From positions 1 through 15,916 of the forward strand of contig JACPXS010000119.1 of the NCBI GenBank assembly GCA_016196415.1: a stretch of DNA of 15,916 nt, in the 5' to 3' direction. How positions within the stretch are numbered: position 1 is the stretch's first letter; each line of letters starts with the position of its first letter. Source of the DNA: Candidatus Omnitrophota bacterium (GTDB lineage Bacteria; Omnitrophota; Koll11; Aquiviventales; Aquiviventaceae). The translations under genes and the position numbers were made by a program. This document shows, piece after piece, positions 12,967 through 15,916 of the stretch. The notes under the pieces were generated by a model, which saw only the letters and a list, made by a program, of their open reading frames with translations, ran no database searches and had not been told where the DNA came from.

Positions 12967-15728
12967 TGCAACCCCCTCCTGTTTTTCGAAAATGTCTTTC
13001 TGTTTTGCCCAATCGATGGCTTCTCGGATTTTCTAAACTCGCGCACTTCCATCATTTCATTACCTCGGTGGTCAATCACTTTGACGGCGATGCGTTGCTC
13101 ATCGCCAAGCTGAAACGGTAGCGATTCAAGACCGCGAAGCGGCTCAAACGCTTCCTCTCGGATCGTCCCGCGCAAGGCCCTGGCCAGCTTCTCCCACGGA
13201 TTCTGCCCGCCGCCGGGGAAAAACGCCTGGCAGATGTTGAAGGTGCGCCGGTCATAGTCGGTATCGAGGAACCAGGCGGAAATCTGTCCGCCCTGATCGC
13301 TGCTGACTTGGCCGGTGTTGGGATCATAGAGGTCAACGCCGTTGACCTTAACCACATAGCCGTCTTTGGTGTCCTTCACCTCGATGTCCGCAGAGCCAAA
13401 CATCGTGAACAACTGGCTCCCCTTGGGAGCTTTGAGCAGGTCGCCCACCAGCACGTCCGGCGCGATGTAGGCCCCCATCACGGCAATGGGCAGGTCTTTC
13501 TTCATGAACTCTTGGGCGGGTGCATCGAACGTAAAGCCCACAAACGCCACCCCGTCATAGCGGCCTCGCGCCGCCTGCACCGCTCCTTCAACCTGTTTGA
13601 CGGTGATGGGGCCATACTGGGGACCAAACGACACCGCAAGCGTCTTGCCCTTGCCGTTTTTTGTCTCCAGCTCACCCTCCGCATGGAGAACCCCACCGGA
13701 GGGAATGGGATTGAGCCTGGCAAACTTCAGCACCCCTCCGCCCATGCGCGTCAGACCGTCCTTTCGGAGCAGCTCAATCAGGTTCAGGATGAAGTCCGTC
13801 CCTGAACCAGTCATCACAGCGCCCCGGCCTCGTCTTGCCAGGTCATCCGCTCTGGCGTCAGCCTCGATGGGCTGCCACTGCGCAATGGGCGACTCGTTCA
13901 CGTCCGTGACCGCCGGCTGCGGAATGCTTTCCACGGTAAAAGGCCCTGAGACGCGCACCTTGCTGCGATCCTCATACGGTTGGTCATAAAGGGTTTCCTG
14001 CTCAGCGTCCTCTGAGATGATGCGGTCAACCTCTACTTGCTTGCGGCGCTTGGCGGATCCCGCTTCTTCTTCAAGCCTGGACTTCTCAGCGCCCTTTGCC
14101 TTGGCGAGTTTCTTCTCAAGCACGTCAATCTCAGGCTGGTACTTGGCGAAGATCGGATCAAGCCGCGTGTTTTGGGCGATGGACTTCAACATGATGTGTG
14201 GGACGGTCTTGTACCGAAAGCCGCCACGTATGCCTTGCTCAGGATGGGCTAGTTCGTGGTAAGGGAAGGTGGCGGCCAACAGCCGTTGACGAGCAATCGC
14301 CAACGCTACCCGCGAGGTATCGCAGGTAATCCATCGCCGGCCCCACTGCTCAGCGACGTAGGCGGTTGTGCCGCTGCCGCAGGTCGGATCAAACACAAGG
14401 TCTCCGGGGTCGGTGGTCATCAGTAGGCAGCGCTCGACGACCTTTGTCGAAGTCTGGACCACGTAGAGACTCGATTCCCCTGCGTACCCGCTCGGCATGG
14501 TATCGGTCCATAAAGCCTTTACAGACGTTAGTGGGAAGTCGGCCTCGTATTGCTTCCAACCCAAAGTATTGCCCACGGCGACCAATCGCCCTGCGGCCTG
14601 AAGCCGATCAAGACCTTCGCGGTTGCTTCTCCAGAAATAGCCCGCAGGAGGTGTGAATTGTTTCCCGTCGAGTTCGTACACAAAGCGAGATGTCTGCCCG
14701 CCGCTGTCATTGAAAAGACCTTGGGGTTTTAACAACCTCGCCCCTCTTGGTAGCTCTCCTTCGCGCTCCTCCTTCGTCATTCTCTTGCACGTACCATCAG
14801 GTAGCTCCATCATCGTAAACATCTTCTCAAAGGTGTATCGGCTTCTTTCGGCAAACAGCTTGCGATACTTGACGTGCTCAGCATTTTTAGCGAACCAAAT
14901 CAAATGGTCGGTGGTGGTATCGAGGTATTTCCCACCCTTGCCCGTGGTCTTTACAAACACGATGTCGCCCATGAAGTTGTTCGGCCCGAATATTTCATGC
15001 ATCGCTTCACGAACGTGGTGGAGATTTTCATCGCTGATCTGCACAAAGATTGAGCCCGTCTCATGGAGCAAATCACGACACAACAGGAGCCGGTCACGGA
15101 GGTACGTCAGGTATGAGTGAATCCCCAGTGTCCAGGTATCGCGGTACGCTTTGATCTGCTCCGGTTCCCGCGTCAACGAGGCGTCCTGCGCATCCTTCAC
15201 GTCTCGTTGGCGGATGGACGGCTGGAAGTTGGAGTTGTACGCCACCCCATACGGCGGGTCCACGTAGATCATCTGGACCTGACCGCCCAACAGCTCGCGT
15301 TGAAGTAACGAGTTCATCACCACCAGCGAGTCGCCCAGGATCAAGCGGTTCGCCCAGTCCACATCGTGCTGGTAGAACTCCACCGCTTCGGACAGCGGCA
15401 GTTGTGGATCAGCGAACAGGTTGGTGAATTCAAGCTGCTGTTCGCCGTTCTTCTTGACCGTCTTGATGATCGCTTGGGCAGATACCCGCTCATGCATGTG
15501 AAGCGACACGGTGGGCACCTCGAAGGACGTGTGCTCGGCCTTGCCAGCCCAGACGAGCTGCGGGTCTAGATGCGGATCGTACTGGTAGGTGATGCGCGGA
15601 GGTTCTTTGGTTGACTTCTCAAATCCCGCCAGGCCGACTTCTGGATTATTCTTCCGTTTCTCCTGGTAGCGATAGCTCTTTACTTCTTTCTTCGTAGCCT
15701 TCGTTACAACCTGGCGTCGTCTCGGCAT
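12963..15728 (-). CDS. mod: Type III-like site-specific DNA-methyltransferase Mod
   Basis: This 921-aa SAM-dependent DNA aminomethyltransferase of the beta class has the catalytic DPPY (157-160) before the SAM-binding FDPTCGSGTT (446-455). DPPY indicates N6-adenine or N4-cytosine methylation. The segment between them (about 260-440) is the likely target-recognition region. A charged helix (about 535-572, rich in K/E) resembles a coiled coil. Beyond it a long C-terminal part (about 590-921) is larger than classical type III Mod proteins (about 600-650 aa) and probably mediates contacts with Res or further DNA recognition. The first 25 residues are very basic. The start at 15728 has a GAGGT ribosome site that overlaps the stop of the broken helix-turn-helix gene upstream. 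The stop overlaps the 167-aa gene. Confidence 0.94.
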   Translation of the reverse strand: MPRRRQVVTKATKKEVKSYRYQEKRKNNPEVGLAGFEKSTKEPPRITYQYDPHLDPQLVWAGKAEHTSFEVPTVSLHMHERVSAQAIIKTVKKNGEQQLEFTNLFADPQLPLSEAVEFYQHDVDWANRLILGDSLVVMNSLLQRELLGGQVQMIYVDPPYGVAYNSNFQPSIRQRDVKDAQDASLTREPEQIKAYRDTWTLGIHSYLTYLRDRLLLCRDLLHETGSIFVQISDENLHHVREAMHEIFGPNNFMGDIVFVKTTGKGGKYLDTTTDHLIWFAKNAEHVKYRKLFAERSRYTFEKMFTMMELPDGTCKRMTKEEREGELPRGARLLKPQGLFNDSGGQTSRFVYELDGKQFTPPAGYFWRSNREGLDRLQAAGRLVAVGNTLGWKQYEADFPLTSVKALWTDTMPSGYAGESSLYVVQTSTKVVERCLLMTTDPGDLVFDPTCGSGTTAYVAEQWGRRWITCDTSRVALAIARQRLLAATFPYHELAHPEQGIRGGFRYKTVPHIMLKSIAQNTRLDPIFAKYQPEIDVLEKKLAKAKGAEKSRLEEEAGSAKRRKQVEVDRIISEDAEQETLYDQPYEDRSKVRVSGPFTVESIPQPAVTDVNESPIAQWQPIEADARADDLARRGRGAVMTGSGTDFILNLIELLRKDGLTRMGGGVLKFARLNPIPSGGVLHAEGELETKNGKGKTLAVSFGPQYGPITVKQVEGAVQAARGRYDGVAFVGFTFDAPAQEFMKKDLPIAVMGAYIAPDVLVGDLLKAPKGSQLFTMFGSADIEVKDTKDGYVVKVNGVDLYDPNTGQVSSDQGGQISAWFLDTDYDRRTFNICQAFFPGGGQNPWEKLARALRGTIREEAFEPLRGLESLPFQLGDEQRIAVKVIDHRGNEMMEVREFRKSEKPSIGQNRKTFSKNRRGLQ

Positions 15729-15730
15729 AG

Positions 15731-15916
15731 CTACCTCGTTTTGCTCAAGTGGCGCAAAAATGCTGCAAGGTCCTTCTTCTGGTAGAGCCCATACCGATTG
15801 ATGGGGTGACGCTTGCTCTTGAGCTTGCCCTTGCGATCCCAGCGTCAGAGCGTGATGAGTGTAACGCCAAGAAATGCTGCGGCTTCTTTAATGGTGCTCC
15901 AATAACCAATACCCAA
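15731..15916 (-). pseudogene. MerR/excisionase-like helix-turn-helix gene, broken by an in-frame TGA (partial at window end)
   Basis: Reading leftwards from the window edge, the frame encodes STIKEAAAFLGVTLITL, then TGA (15845-15847), then RWDRKGKLKSKRHPINRY and a helical tail GLYQKKDLAAFLRHLSKTR ending at TAG (15731-15733). This is a winged helix-turn-helix of the MerR/excisionase type, in which the position of the stop normally carries arginine (TLRRWDRxGKL). CGA to TGA is a single transition. The frame is intact on both sides, so one nonsense mutation (or a base error) has split the DNA-recognition helix. The stop lies 2 bp before the mod ATG, and the mod ribosome site is inside its last codons, so it is the probable first gene and former regulator of the operon. 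The 5' end is outside the window. Confidence 0.75.

Noticed and set aside
15845..15847. TGA in the helix-turn-helix frame as a recoded sense codon
   Set aside because: TGA ends several intact genes in the window (comF, lptF, metK, mod, res), so TGA is a normal stop here, and no selenocysteine context is evident.
1..15916. CRISPR arrays, tRNA or rRNA genes, insertion sequences
   Set aside because: No regularly spaced repeats, cloverleaf-like segments, rRNA stretches or transposase motifs were found on reading both strands by eye.

Overview
The window looks like chromosomal sequence from a GC-rich, Gram-negative (diderm) bacterium. LptF and LptG, the permease pair of the lipopolysaccharide export machine, support a two-membrane envelope. 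I cannot fix the phylum. The high GC, a short archaeal/Thermotoga-type SAH hydrolase and the repeated AGTGCC(A/T)GGCACT palindrome are compatible with an environmental candidate-phylum genome (Omnitrophota, Methylomirabilota/NC10 and Rokubacteria are guesses), not a well-known model organism.

Layout. (1) Positions 36-2754, minus strand: a compact operon-like run of a small membrane protein, a TIGR01777/YfcH-type NAD(P)-dependent epimerase, a 68-residue protein that is only a histidine-kinase phosphoacceptor (DHp) domain, a single-domain CheY-like receiver, a DUF167/YggU protein and a DedA membrane protein that appears to lack an internal segment. (2) Positions 2755-2869: a divergent promoter region in which both predicted transcription starts fall at or just before the start codons. 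(3) Positions 2870-5759, plus strand: comF, lptF, lptG, each overlapping the next by 1-4 nt. (4) Positions 5773-8923, minus strand: a sugar-nucleotidyltransferase-like gene, then metK, then ahcY, all coupled through overlapping stop/start codons. This is a SAM synthesis and SAH clearance operon. (5) Positions 8997 to the window end: a lower-GC accessory island on the minus strand carrying a type III-like restriction-modification locus. It holds a remnant of a MerR/excisionase-type helix-turn-helix gene broken by an in-frame TGA, mod (921 aa methyltransferase), three small genes, and res (950 aa helicase-nuclease).

The most interesting part is the interior of the restriction-modification locus. 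Mod and Res are separated by a beta-rich 167-aa protein, a 115-aa helical protein encoded in the opposite direction from its own near-consensus promoter, and a 108-aa protein with a GxSGKPDPKRL block. The opposite-strand gene overlaps both neighbours. Its promoter lies inside the coding sequence of the gene upstream of res, so it could act as an accessory or regulatory element of the system.

The Mod enzyme consumes SAM, and the SAM-cycle operon lies directly downstream on the same strand after only 73 bp with no convincing terminator. Read-through is therefore possible, although the base-composition change suggests that the island was inserted there. I saw no rRNA, tRNA, CRISPR array, transposase or riboswitch.
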